Of a stretch of 64,000 nt of DNA, positions 18,584 to 28,045 are shown piece by piece. The translations under genes and the position numbers were made by a program. The stretch covers positions 6,138,001 through 6,202,000 of the forward strand of contig NZ_CP036287.1 of the NCBI RefSeq assembly GCF_007748095.1, written 5' to 3'. How positions within the stretch are numbered: position 1 is the stretch's first letter; each line of letters opens with the position of its first letter. Origin of the DNA: Engelhardtia mirabilis (GTDB taxonomy: Bacteria > Planctomycetota > UBA1135 > GCA-002686595). The notes under the pieces are model-generated. The model saw nothing but the letters and a program-made list of their open reading frames with translations, was not told the DNA's origin and did no database searches.

Positions 18584-18596
18584 GGCCGCGCGCCGG

Positions 18597-21500
18597 CTAC
18601 TCCACGCCCAACTGCAACTCGATCGAGTTCCCCGCCAGGTCGGGCGCGTACATCGCGGCGGCCGTCGCGGGCAGGGCCGCGAAGGTGCCGGGCGTCTGGG
18701 CGCGCAGGGTCGTGCGCAGCTCCCAGGTGCCGGCGGGCAGGCGGTCGATGAAGCTGACCACGCGGGTGTCGCGCAGCTCGCGGTAGACCCATTGGGACCG
18801 GCCGGTGTAGCCGACGCCAGCAAGCGGTTGGCGGTCGCCGGTGGTCTGTGGCAGGGCCAGGGGGTCGTCGCCGAAGCGCTGGGCGACTTCGTCAGCGCGC
18901 AGCTCCTGGGCCCAGGCGGGGCCGCCGGAGGTGAGCTCGACGGCTTCGAAGCCGGCGGCCTTGTGGTCCTCGACGATCACGTACTCGAGGGGCACGCGGG
19001 TGTGGAGGGTGACCACGACTTCGACGCGGTCGCCGCTCGCGACGACGTCGCCGTGGGCCAGGGGCACGCGCTCGAAGACCGTGCCGGCGAGGAGCGTCTC
19101 GCGCGGCGCCAGGTGGAACACGTCGCGGCGCACGACCAGCTCGTTCGCGCGGGGCGCGATGCGCTCCTCGATCGAGAAGGTGCGGGCGGTGACGTGCCAG
19201 TAGAGCCGGCGCGGCGGGCCCTGCTGCTCGAGGGCGACCACGTGGCGACCCTCGCCGAGATTGCTCACGGGCCAGCGCAGGGGCTGGATCCACGGGCGCG
19301 ACGGGTCGAAGCTGCCGCCGCCGATCTCGGTGCCGTCGACCAGCAGGCGGAACTCGCCGGGCGCTTCGAGCTCGCCACGGGCGCGCACGGCGTCGACCAG
19401 GGCCAGCACGCAGATGGCCGTGTCGCGGGTGCTCTTCCAGCGGGCGCCGCGGCGGTTCAGCACCAGCCATTCGATGGCCGGCTCCACCAGCGCGTTGTCG
19501 GGGTCGACCGCCAGGAGCGCGCGCAGGGCGAAGGCCGTGGCCTCGGTCCCGTCCTGGCTCCAGCGGTAGCCGATGCCGTCGTCGCCCCAGTGGGCGGTCA
19601 GTCGACCGCTCGCAGCGATGCCGGGTTGCAGCACCCCGCCGCTGCCGTCCTCGCGCACCACGCCGTCGGCGAGGTTCCGAAGCAGCACGGCGGCCTGCTC
19701 GTCACGGCCCAGGTCGTGGGCCGCGAGCAGGAGCGCGGCCAGGCCGTAGGCGCCCAGGGACTGGCGACCCGAGTAGGTCAGGTCGAAGGCGCGACCCACG
19801 GCCTCGCTGATCTGCAGCTTCGCGCCGCCCGCGTCCTCGAGGCTGCGGCGAGCCGCCGCCCAGGCGTGCAGCTCCCAGGCGCCGAGTTGGGTGTCGGCCT
19901 CGGTCTGCACCAGTCGTTGCTCGAGCCAGCGCGCGCCGTTCTCGATCGCCCCGCGCGGAACGTCCACACCGGCGTCCAAGGCGAGCGCCAGGGACCACAC
20001 CGCGTAGCCGGTCATGAACGCGTCCGCGCTGCCGCCGGGCCACCAGGAGAAGCCCCCGTCGCCGCGCTGCATGGACAGCACCCGCTCGAGACCGTCCGCG
20101 ACCATGGCGTCGATCTTGGGCAGGGTGGCCTCGCGCTCGGTGTCGGGGGCGCGCACGTGGCTCGGCGGATCGAAGGTCGACCTGGCGACGGCTTCGCGGT
20201 CGAAGCCGAGCTCCTCGAGCGCGCCCAGGGCCACCACCGTCGGCACGAAGCGCGACAGGGTCTGCTCCAGACAGCCGTAGGGGTAGTCGGCCAGGTAGGG
20301 CAGGGCCGCGATGGCCGTGCTCGCGAGGCTCGGCGTGATGACCACGTCGACGGCGGTCGAGCCCGGCCGCGCCGGCGGCAGGTCGACGACCAGCTCCGCG
20401 CGCTCGGAGTCCGCGACCCCGGCCGCGGCGATGACCACGTCCAGGCCGTGCTCGATCACCGGCAGGATGCGCTCGATGCCGTCCGAGCGCTCGGATGAGG
20501 CCACCATGGCCATGAACTTCGCCTCGCCCGCGCCGCCGGCGCGCACGAGCCAGTCGACCGTGACCTCGGCCCCGGCCGGCACCGTGACCATTCCAGCCTC
20601 GCTGTCCACGACCCCACCTGCCAGGGGCCCGACGATCTGCGCCGCGTCGAAACCGGCGATCGGCGTCGTCAGGAGGACCTGACAGGGGATCGCCGCGTCG
20701 GTGTCGTTGCGCACGAGGGTCGAGACGACCGCTTCGTCGCCGGCCACCAAGAAGCGCGGCGTCGCCAGGCGCAGGAGCAGCGGCAGGGTCGTGCGGGCCG
20801 CCGAGCGGCGCTCGAGGCCGAAGGACGAGTGCTCGTCGCAGGCCACCGCGCCGAGCTTCCAGCGCGTGGTCGAGTCGGGCCAGGTGAACTTCAACTGCGC
20901 CGCTCCGTCAGCGTCGGTAACGACGTCCGCGTCCCACAAGGCCGTCTCGCGGAAGTCGACGCGGACGCTTGCAGTCGGCGTCCCGGCGCCAGCGAGGGCG
21001 AAGAACTGGACACCCGGAGGCCCGGCGAGAGCCATGTCTCGACTCATCGCGGGCGTGGCGGACTCGGCGTAGCCCAACCGCTCGATTCCCTGGCCGAGGA
21101 AGAAGTCGGAGTCACCGGCTTCCCGGCCACCGACTCCTGCGCGCACCTTCCTCGTCTCGTACTGCACCCCCACCGTGTCGCCGGGTCCGCGGTAACCCTG
21201 CGCCTCGCGCTCCGACCGCCAACCGAACTCGTCGGTCAGCTCGAAGCGGCCGTAGGCGTTGCGCTCGAAGCTGGTAGCGCGCGACGCCCGCCACCAGGAG
21301 CTCTGGCCGAAGTAGGTCAAGCGCGGATCGCCCGACGCCTCGGCCGCGATCGCCGTGAGCGACTCGTCGAACAGGGTCACCGACAGGTGCGACTCCACCG
21401 GCTCGCCGGCGTGGTCGCGCACGGTCAGGTCCAGCGTCGCCACGTCACCGGGCTCGTAGACCTCGCGGTCGAGCTCGGCGTCGATCGCCAGGACGTGCTG

Positions 21501-24500
21501 CGCCGGCGGCACGACCAGCGTCTCGCTGTCCGTCAAGAGCTGCCCGTCCTGCACCGCGAAGATGCTCAGGTACGTCTGCGGCACGTGGCGCTCGGCCAGG
21601 GGCAGGGCCACCAACTTCGCCGTGCCGCCGATCCGCAGCACGCGCAGCTCGAGCTCGCCGCGGGTCTCCACCGCGAGCAGCACCGCGCGCCGCGAGCGGT
21701 CGGTGACGATCAGCACCTGGGCCGCCTCGCCCTCGGCGATGGCCTCGGCGTCCAGGAACAGCTCGATGCCGCCCGAGCGCAGCCCCACGTCGTTCGTGCC
21801 CTCGGTGCACACGATCACGCGCGCCTCGCCGACCACGCGCCCGCCGCTGCGCGGGTCCGCGGCCTCGAAGCGCACCAGGTAGGTCCCCACCCCCGGCGGC
21901 GTGGGCGTCCACTGGGCGCGGCCGTCGGGACCGGTGGTGAGCGGGATGCGCTGGATCTCCTGCTCGACGTCGTGGGGGAAGGTGAGGTCGGTGGGGATCC
22001 GCGGACCGAAGGCGTCGACCCACTCGACCTGGGTGTACGAGCGCACCTGGACCAGGCTCGCCGCGCCCTCCACCGACAGGGGATTGCCGTTCGGGTCCTC
22101 CGTGATGACCGTCGCGTCCAGCGCCGCGCCGGGGCGGAACAGGCGATGCTCGGTCTCTACCCGCGCGCGGAAGGCGTGCTCGGCGACGAGGACCGTGCCG
22201 GTCCCGGTGACCTCGCGCCGCAGGGCGTCGGTGACCCGCGCCTCGACGGTGAACTCCCACTCGCCCGAATCCAGGCCGAAGGTCTCGAAGGCCACCTGGG
22301 CGCGACCGGCGGCGTCGGTCACCGCGCTCGTGCGTTGGACCTCCTCGCCGCTCCCGCCCCACCAATAGTTGTTGTTCTGCTGGCCGAGTCCGCGCTCGAA
22401 CCAGGCGTAGGGGCCGCGCGGCGTCGGCAGGGACCAGTGCTGCTGGCGGCGCACGACGAACTCGACCTCGGCCCCGGCGACCGGCGCGCCCGCGTAGGTC
22501 GCGGCGACCACCTCGGCACGCACCTCGTCGCCGAGCACGAAGACCTCGGCGCGGCCGTCGTCGTCCTCGGGCAGCTCCACGCTGACCTCGAACTCCGGAC
22601 GCACGTACTCCTCCAGCCGGAACAGCTCGGACTGGCCGATCTGGCGGTCGCCCTCGAGGAAGCGCAGCTGGTAAGCGCCCAGGGTCTGGTCGACGGTGGT
22701 GGCGAAGGAGCCGCTGGCGGTGCCGAAGGTCGACAGGTCGAGCTCGCCGCTGGCGACGACTTCGCCGCGCGGGCCGTAGATCTCCCAGCGGGGCGCGCGG
22801 CCCACGGGCGGCTCCCAGGTGCCGTCCTTCGACAGGACCCGCGCCATGACGGAGAAGTACACCTCGTGCCCGGGCCGGTAGGCGGGGCGATCGGTGGTCA
22901 CGTGCAGGCCCCACTCGGCCGGATCGGGTCGGGCGCTCGAGAAGAGCACGCTGTAGGCCGGCCCCGAGTCGGTCGACACGAAGGCCAGGATCTGGGTGTT
23001 GCGCGCGTCGCCCACGTCGATCCGCGCGAGGCCGTCGCCGTCGGCGGTGGCCCAACGCTCGCGCCAGACCCAGTCGCCGCCGTCGACGCGACAGCGCGCG
23101 CGCACATCGAAGCGCACCCCGCCCAGGGGCTCGCCGTCGGTGGCCCTGGTCGCCCACAGCCACAGGTCGCTGGCCGCGGCGTGGGTCACGAGCGCGGCGT
23201 CGGTGACCAGGATCAGCTCGCGTTCCTCCACGCCGCCGGCGCGCGCCACCAGCACGTACGCGCCGAGCTCCGGCGCCGGGTCGAGTTCCAGGTTCGCGTC
23301 GCGCCGACGGTAGTCGCCCACGTCGCCGGTCGCGTAGCTCCACGCGCGCTCGGGCGAGCGGCCCTTCACGTCGACCTCGCTCAACCAGCTCCAGGGCGAT
23401 TGGTCCGAGGCGTCGAAGTGGACGTCGCGGGCCGGATCGATGGGATAGAGGGCGAACTCGACCGCCTCCACGTTGCGCGTCTGGATCCCGAAGCCCACCT
23501 GCGACCCGGGCAGGAACGCGCCGGGGGTCCACAGTTGGACCGAAGGTCCGGTCAGATCCCCGAGTCGATTGTTCGCGCCGTTCCACCAGCGCGAGGAGTC
23601 CTGGCTGTAGTCGCCGCGCAACTGGCGATAGAGCGCGACGGCGCCGACGAGGTCCACCTCCAGCTCGAAACGCCCCTCCTCGTCGCGCGTGAAGCGACCG
23701 ACGTTCTCGAGGTGCTGCGCCAGGGCCCACAGGGCGTCGTCGTGGGCGCTGGTCGCGCGGCCGATGGCGATGACCTGCTCCAGGTGCTCGATGGCCCGCG
23801 CTTGCTGCCGGGGGGTGCTCGCGACTTGCAACCCGAGGTGCGCCAGCACGAGGTGCGCGCGCCCGCGCTCGTCGTCGCCGCGCACGAGGCGCAGCGCCTG
23901 CTCGGCGAGCTCGATCGGGATCTGTCCGCGGCCGTAGCCCGTGTCGAAGTCACCCGGGGCCCAGGGCGGCTGGGCCAGGCGCCAGAAGATCGACAGCCAG
24001 TGCTCGCGCGCCCGCTCGAGGTCGGACGAGCGCCCCCACCACTCGAGCGCCGCCGTGTAGTCCGCCAACGCCGGCCCGATGTTCCAAGTGCGCGTCCGGG
24101 CCCAGTCGAGGTCGCCGAGGGATTCGCGCGCCATGGCCCAGACCAGGTCGCGGTCCTCGACCCGCGTGTCCGCGGGCGAGAGCACGCGCAGCGTCTCCCG
24201 CGCCGCGTCGATCACCGACGTGTCGCGCGTGTTCGCGGCGGCGCGCCAGCCGCTGTCGGCCAGTCCGAGCTCCAACCGGCGCCGCTGGGCGTCGGTCAAG
24301 TCCAGGTCGCCCGACTCGGCCTGCGCCTCGATGGCGCGCCACACGTCGTGGGCCGCGGCGTCGCTGCCCTCCGCGGCGAGCGCCTCGGCGCGGCGTACCT
24401 GGCTCTCCAGGTCCCACTGGAGCGGGCGCGTCGCCGGGTCGGGCGTGGCGAGGCCGAGGGCGGCGAGTCCGACCAGGGTCGAGATCAGGGCGAGGGCGAT

Positions 24501-24518
24501 GGCGATTCGTCGGAACAT
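18597..24518 (-). CDS. Alpha-2-macroglobulin family protein with intact thioester motif
   Basis: A 1973-residue exported protein. The N-terminus (FRRIAIALALISTLVG) is a signal peptide or anchor without a lipobox, followed by an about 300-residue helical, TPR-like region, a series of macroglobulin (MG) beta domains, and the A2M/complement domain. The thioester motif YPYGCLEQ is present with Cys1416 and Gln1419, followed by the alpha/alpha-toroid (GDGGFSWWPGG) and receptor-like C-terminal domains. Family members trap proteases: cleavage of a bait region exposes the thioester, which binds the attacker covalently. Bacterial relatives often sit next to pbpC; no penicillin-binding protein is seen here. 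It is longer than typical bacterial A2M (about 1650), mainly because of the N-terminal region. Transcribed divergently from the DUF2064 gene. Confidence 0.92.
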   Translation of the reverse strand: MFRRIAIALALISTLVGLAALGLATPDPATRPLQWDLESQVRRAEALAAEGSDAAAHDVWRAIEAQAESGDLDLTDAQRRRLELGLADSGWRAAANTRDTSVIDAARETLRVLSPADTRVEDRDLVWAMARESLGDLDWARTRTWNIGPALADYTAALEWWGRSSDLERAREHWLSIFWRLAQPPWAPGDFDTGYGRGQIPIELAEQALRLVRGDDERGRAHLVLAHLGLQVASTPRQQARAIEHLEQVIAIGRATSAHDDALWALAQHLENVGRFTRDEEGRFELEVDLVGAVALYRQLRGDYSQDSSRWWNGANNRLGDLTGPSVQLWTPGAFLPGSQVGFGIQTRNVEAVEFALYPIDPARDVHFDASDQSPWSWLSEVDVKGRSPERAWSYATGDVGDYRRRDANLELDPAPELGAYVLVARAGGVEERELILVTDAALVTHAAASDLWLWATRATDGEPLGGVRFDVRARCRVDGGDWVWRERWATADGDGLARIDVGDARNTQILAFVSTDSGPAYSVLFSSARPDPAEWGLHVTTDRPAYRPGHEVYFSVMARVLSKDGTWEPPVGRAPRWEIYGPRGEVVASGELDLSTFGTASGSFATTVDQTLGAYQLRFLEGDRQIGQSELFRLEEYVRPEFEVSVELPEDDDGRAEVFVLGDEVRAEVVAATYAGAPVAGAEVEFVVRRQQHWSLPTPRGPYAWFERGLGQQNNNYWWGGSGEEVQRTSAVTDAAGRAQVAFETFGLDSGEWEFTVEARVTDALRREVTGTGTVLVAEHAFRARVETEHRLFRPGAALDATVITEDPNGNPLSVEGAASLVQVRSYTQVEWVDAFGPRIPTDLTFPHDVEQEIQRIPLTTGPDGRAQWTPTPPGVGTYLVRFEAADPRSGGRVVGEARVIVCTEGTNDVGLRSGGIELFLDAEAIAEGEAAQVLIVTDRSRRAVLLAVETRGELELRVLRIGGTAKLVALPLAERHVPQTYLSIFAVQDGQLLTDSETLVVPPAQHVLAIDAELDREVYEPGDVATLDLTVRDHAGEPVESHLSVTLFDESLTAIAAEASGDPRLTYFGQSSWWRASRATSFERNAYGRFELTDEFGWRSEREAQGYRGPGDTVGVQYETRKVRAGVGGREAGDSDFFLGQGIERLGYAESATPAMSRDMALAGPPGVQFFALAGAGTPTASVRVDFRETALWDADVVTDADGAAQLKFTWPDSTTRWKLGAVACDEHSSFGLERRSAARTTLPLLLRLATPRFLVAGDEAVVSTLVRNDTDAAIPCQVLLTTPIAGFDAAQIVGPLAGGVVDSEAGMVTVPAGAEVTVDWLVRAGGAGEAKFMAMVASSERSDGIERILPVIEHGLDVVIAAAGVADSERAELVVDLPPARPGSTAVDVVITPSLASTAIAALPYLADYPYGCLEQTLSRFVPTVVALGALEELGFDREAVARSTFDPPSHVRAPDTEREATLPKIDAMVADGLERVLSMQRGDGGFSWWPGGSADAFMTGYAVWSLALALDAGVDVPRGAIENGARWLEQRLVQTEADTQLGAWELHAWAAARRSLEDAGGAKLQISEAVGRAFDLTYSGRQSLGAYGLAALLLAAHDLGRDEQAAVLLRNLADGVVREDGSGGVLQPGIAASGRLTAHWGDDGIGYRWSQDGTEATAFALRALLAVDPDNALVEPAIEWLVLNRRGARWKSTRDTAICVLALVDAVRARGELEAPGEFRLLVDGTEIGGGSFDPSRPWIQPLRWPVSNLGEGRHVVALEQQGPPRRLYWHVTARTFSIEERIAPRANELVVRRDVFHLAPRETLLAGTVFERVPLAHGDVVASGDRVEVVVTLHTRVPLEYVIVEDHKAAGFEAVELTSGGPAWAQELRADEVAQRFGDDPLALPQTTGDRQPLAGVGYTGRSQWVYRELRDTRVVSFIDRLPAGTWELRTTLRAQTPGTFAALPATAAAMYAPDLAGNSIELQLGVE

Positions 24519-24610
24519 GGCTGGTAGAGGGGACCGGGTGCGGCTCCGGCGTGCAACGTCACAGGGCGTACCTGTGTTGGGACGCCCTTGCAGCTAACCT
24601 CTCGGACAGC

Positions 24611-25237
24611 GTGCCGACCCTGATCGTCTTCACCCGTTGGCCCGAGCCCGGCCGTACCAAGACGCGGCTGATCGGCACCCTGGGGGCCGAGCGCGCGGCG
24701 CTGCTGCAAGCTGCACTGACCGCCCGGACCCTGGACGCCGCCAGGGAGGCCGCCGCTCGCATCCCGGGGCTGCGGATCCAGGTGCGCTTCGACGGGGGCG
24801 AGCCCGCGCGCATGGCCGGGCGCTTCGGCGACGACCTGACCTACCTGCCCCAGGGCCAGGGGGACCTCGGGGCGCGGCTCGCAACAGCGCTGGGCAGCGC
24901 CTTCGCCGGGGGCGGGGGCCCCGTGGCCGTGATCGGGTCCGACTGCCCGGGCCTGGATTCCGACTTCCTGGTCGACGCCTTCGAAGCCATGTTGCCCGGG
25001 CGGGCGGTCCTAGGCCCCGCTCTGGACGGGGGTTACACCCTGCTCGGGCTGGTCGCGCCCCACCCGGCCCTGTTCGAAGGCGTGCCCTGGGGCACGGCCG
25101 GCGTCCTGGCCCAGACCCGGAATCGGGCCGAGGAGGCCGGACTGGCCGTCCACCTGCTGTGCCCCCTTGCGGACGTGGATCGCCCCGAGGATCTATCTTT
25201 GGTCGACGACCTCCTGAGCGAGCTCGACGGACTGTGA
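24611..25237 (+). CDS. DUF2064/TIGR04282 nucleotidyl- or glycosyl-transferase-like protein
   Basis: A 208-residue protein of the DUF2064 (TIGR04282) family with a GT-A/CofC-like fold. Diagnostic stretches are IVFTRWPEPGRTKTRL at the N-terminus, VIGSDCPGL, and GPALDGGYTLLGL. The GTG at 24611 is chosen because family members begin a few residues before IVF; a GTG at 24551 would add 20 unrelated residues. Members are often labelled glycosyltransferases and in some bacteria stand near arsenosugar genes; no arsenic gene is visible here. The start region is shared divergently with the macroglobulin gene. Confidence 0.82.
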   Translation: MPTLIVFTRWPEPGRTKTRLIGTLGAERAALLQAALTARTLDAAREAAARIPGLRIQVRFDGGEPARMAGRFGDDLTYLPQGQGDLGARLATALGSAFAGGGGPVAVIGSDCPGLDSDFLVDAFEAMLPGRAVLGPALDGGYTLLGLVAPHPALFEGVPWGTAGVLAQTRNRAEEAGLAVHLLCPLADVDRPEDLSLVDDLLSELDGL

Positions 25238-25412
25238 AGGCTATGTGAAGGCCGGCACAGTCCGCAGCTTCAGGGGATCATCACGGAACCCTGATTCTGA
25301 ATTGGGGGGCCGATTCAGGCCGACCGTGTTCCCTAGGGAGCCCAGCGGTAACCAGCGAGCACTCCCCTGCTCGACCGCCCAACGGCCTCTCCGCCCAGCG
25401 GCACTACGCTCC

Positions 25413-26639
25413 ATGCTCACTCTCGCCGGCCTGCTGTTGCTCCCCGCCGCAGTCCCCAAGGTCATCACCGTCGACGACAGCGGTGGCGCCGACCACGTAG
25501 CGATCCAGGACGCGGTCGAGGCCGCCGACTGGGGCGACACGATCCTGATCGACTCGGGCACCTACTCGAGCTTCACGGTCTCTTCCACCGCGTTGACCGT
25601 CGCCGCGCGCAAGGGCGCCGTGGTCGATCTGATCGGCACCGTCGCCGTGCTCGACATCGGCGCCGACGACCAGGTCCTGTTGTGTGGACTGCGCGCCCAG
25701 GGCAGCGGCGGCCAGCCGGCCCTGCGGGTGGAGAGCTGCGACGGCTCGATCATCATCGACGGCAGCCTGTTCATCGCCCAACTGGCACCCACGAGCCTCA
25801 AGCCCTGGGATCCGGTGGCCGGGCGCATCCGCGACTGCGCGGCGATCTCGCTGATCGACACGACATTCTTCGGCGCCGACAGCAACAAGGCCTTCTCGGA
25901 CCAGCCCGCCGGCGCCGGGCTGATCGCTGTCGACGCGCAGATGCACCTGGCGAACACCTTCGCGCAGGGCGGGCGAGGTTCCAACGCCAAGCCGAACCAC
26001 GCTGCTTCCGAGGGCGGCGCCGGCATCGTGCTCGACGGCGGCGTCTGCCATCTGCAGGGCTCGCACCTGTTCGGCGGCAACGGCGGCAACGGCCTCTCTT
26101 CGGCGCCGAGCTGCTCCGGCGCCGACGGCGGCGACGCCCTGACCTCCGTCGGTGCGCAGGTGTTCTACCGCGCCACGGACTTCTACCCGGGCAACGGCGG
26201 CAACGGCGCCCTCGAGGGCTGCGGCTCGGGGCCCGATGGCAACGAGATCGCGCCGGTGGGCGGTTGGATCGAGGAGCTGCCTGGCACCGGCTTCGCCCTC
26301 GACGCCGGCCCGAGTCCCGCCATCGAAGGCCAATGGCTGCAGTTCAAGTGCAGCGCCCAGCCCTTCGACCTGGTCGTCCTCGCCTGGGGCTCCGCTCCCG
26401 ACTTCAGCACCGTGCCCGGCCTCGACGGGCTGCGCCTGGTGGGCGAGCCGCTGAAATTCGTGAGCCTCGGACTCATCCCGCCCAGCGGCAGCATCTCGAT
26501 CGGCCTCCCGGCGCCCCAGCTCGGGCCGGGCTTCGAGGCGATGACGCTCTACTTCCAGCTCCTGAGCTCGAACCCCCTCTCGCCCCTGAACGTGCTGGGC
26601 GAGAACGCCGTCATCGTCGTCCTCGACAGCGACGTCTGA
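25413..26639 (+). CDS. Secreted right-handed beta-helix protein, copy 1
   Basis: A 408-residue protein with a short signal peptide and then VITVDDSGGADHVAIQDAV, the typical start of pectate-lyase-like (right-handed beta-helix) proteins. The middle carries Gly/Asn-rich turns such as GGNGGNG and several Cys. The last about 110 residues form a separate beta domain (FDLVVLAWG, PGLDGLRLVGEPL, LLSSNPLSPLNVLGEN) that is shared with the next gene and seems to be a C-terminal module of planctomycete surface proteins. No catalytic residues of a lyase were identified, so it may be structural or sugar-binding. ATG 25413 starts the signal peptide; an upstream extension is out of character. Confidence 0.85.
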   Translation: MLTLAGLLLLPAAVPKVITVDDSGGADHVAIQDAVEAADWGDTILIDSGTYSSFTVSSTALTVAARKGAVVDLIGTVAVLDIGADDQVLLCGLRAQGSGGQPALRVESCDGSIIIDGSLFIAQLAPTSLKPWDPVAGRIRDCAAISLIDTTFFGADSNKAFSDQPAGAGLIAVDAQMHLANTFAQGGRGSNAKPNHAASEGGAGIVLDGGVCHLQGSHLFGGNGGNGLSSAPSCSGADGGDALTSVGAQVFYRATDFYPGNGGNGALEGCGSGPDGNEIAPVGGWIEELPGTGFALDAGPSPAIEGQWLQFKCSAQPFDLVVLAWGSAPDFSTVPGLDGLRLVGEPLKFVSLGLIPPSGSISIGLPAPQLGPGFEAMTLYFQLLSSNPLSPLNVLGENAVIVVLDSDV

Positions 26640-26821
26640 GGCGGCGCGGCCCCGTGCCGCACGTGAGCGCTCGATGATGGCGGCCCCCCGCGCACGTGGG
26701 TGGGCGAGACTTACGGGCAGCTTGCGCGCCAGAGGGGATCCTCCGGGGGACGACGTCCGTCGCAAGGACGGACCCCTTCGCGCGCAGTGCAGCTCCGTCC
26801 CCTCGGCCCACCCTCGCCCCC

Positions 26822-28045
26822 ATGTCGATTCTCGCCAGCCTGCTCGTCGCCACTCCCCTCGCCCAGACCATCACGGTCGACGACAGCGGCGGCGCGGACC
26901 ACGTCCAGATCCACCAGGCGGTGCAGGCCGCGGCCGAGGGCGACACGATTCTGGTCGCGTCCGGCAGCTACGCGGGTTTCGCGGTCGACGGCAAGGGGCT
27001 GACGATCGTCGCCGACCTGGGCGCGGTGGTCGACGTCCTGGGCAGCGTCGCCGTGGTCAACATCCCGCAGACCTCCGGTGTCGTGCTCTCGGGCCTGCGG
27101 GTCCAGGGCAGCGGCGGACAGCCGGGCCTGCGCCTGGAGAGCTGCTCCGGCTCGGTGGTGATCGACGCTGGGCTCTTCATCGGCGAGCAGGCGCCCGACA
27201 CGCCCATGCCCTGGGATGGCGCCGGCGGGCGCGTGCGGGCCTGTGCCGCCGTCTCATTGATCGACTGCGCCTTCTTCGGCGCCGACGCCGCCAAGGGCGT
27301 CGCCGACCAACCCGGGGGAGTGGGCCTGAGCTCGATCGACTCGGGGCTGCACTTCGCTGACGTGTACAGCCATGGCGGACGGGGCGCAGACGCCGAGTCG
27401 ACCCATCCCGCGACCCACGGCGGCTCGGGCGTCGAGCTGATCGGTGGACAGTTCGTGGTGCAGGGCTCGCGCCTGTTCGGCGCGCCGGGCGGCGACGGCG
27501 TCGTCTCCGCACCGAGCTGCGCGGGCGCCGACGGCGGCCACGCCCTCGACAGCTACGCCTCGCGGGTGTCCCATCGCGCGACCGACTTCTTCCCGGGGGC
27601 TGGCGGCGACGGCGCCGTGTCCGGCTGCGGCGACGGCAAGGACGGTCGCATGATCCAGCTCACCGGCGGCACCCTGCTGGAGATGCCGGGCCCCAGTCGC
27701 GCGATCGACGCCACGCCCAGCCCCGCGCGGGAGGGCGAGTGGATCCAACTGCGCTTCCGCGCCACGGGCGGCGACCTGGCGGTGCTGGCCTTCTCGATCG
27801 AGCCGGGCTTCGGCAGCGTGCCCGGCCTCGACGGCCTGCGCCTGGTGGGCGAGCCCCTGCGCCTGCTGACCCTGGGCGTGGTGCCCCCGGGCGGCAGCAT
27901 CGAGACCGCCTTCCTGGCCCCCGACCTGGGGCCTGGACTGCAAGCGTTCGCGCTGCACTGCCAACTGCTCAGCGCGAACCCCGCCGCGGCGCTGACCGTG
28001 CTGGGCGAGAACGACTACCTGCTGATCCTCGACGATCAGCTCTGA
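26822..28045 (+). CDS. Secreted right-handed beta-helix protein, copy 2
   Basis: A 407-residue paralogue of the preceding gene, collinear along its full length, with MSILASLLVATPLAQ as signal peptide and the same ITVDDSGGADHVQI opening, GxGGDG turns and C-terminal module (AVLAFSIEPGF, PGLDGLRLVGEPL). The two arose by tandem duplication and have diverged at many positions. The 182-bp gap between them has no clear promoter. The stop overlaps the stop of the convergent GT9 gene by 10 bp, so no terminator fits between them. Confidence 0.85.
   Translation: MSILASLLVATPLAQTITVDDSGGADHVQIHQAVQAAAEGDTILVASGSYAGFAVDGKGLTIVADLGAVVDVLGSVAVVNIPQTSGVVLSGLRVQGSGGQPGLRLESCSGSVVIDAGLFIGEQAPDTPMPWDGAGGRVRACAAVSLIDCAFFGADAAKGVADQPGGVGLSSIDSGLHFADVYSHGGRGADAESTHPATHGGSGVELIGGQFVVQGSRLFGAPGGDGVVSAPSCAGADGGHALDSYASRVSHRATDFFPGAGGDGAVSGCGDGKDGRMIQLTGGTLLEMPGPSRAIDATPSPAREGEWIQLRFRATGGDLAVLAFSIEPGFGSVPGLDGLRLVGEPLRLLTLGVVPPGGSIETAFLAPDLGPGLQAFALHCQLLSANPAAALTVLGENDYLLILDDQL

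Noticed and set aside
20829..24527. 1232-codon open frame on plus opposite the macroglobulin gene
   Set aside because: It mirrors the real gene in high-GC DNA and has no recognisable domain or signal.
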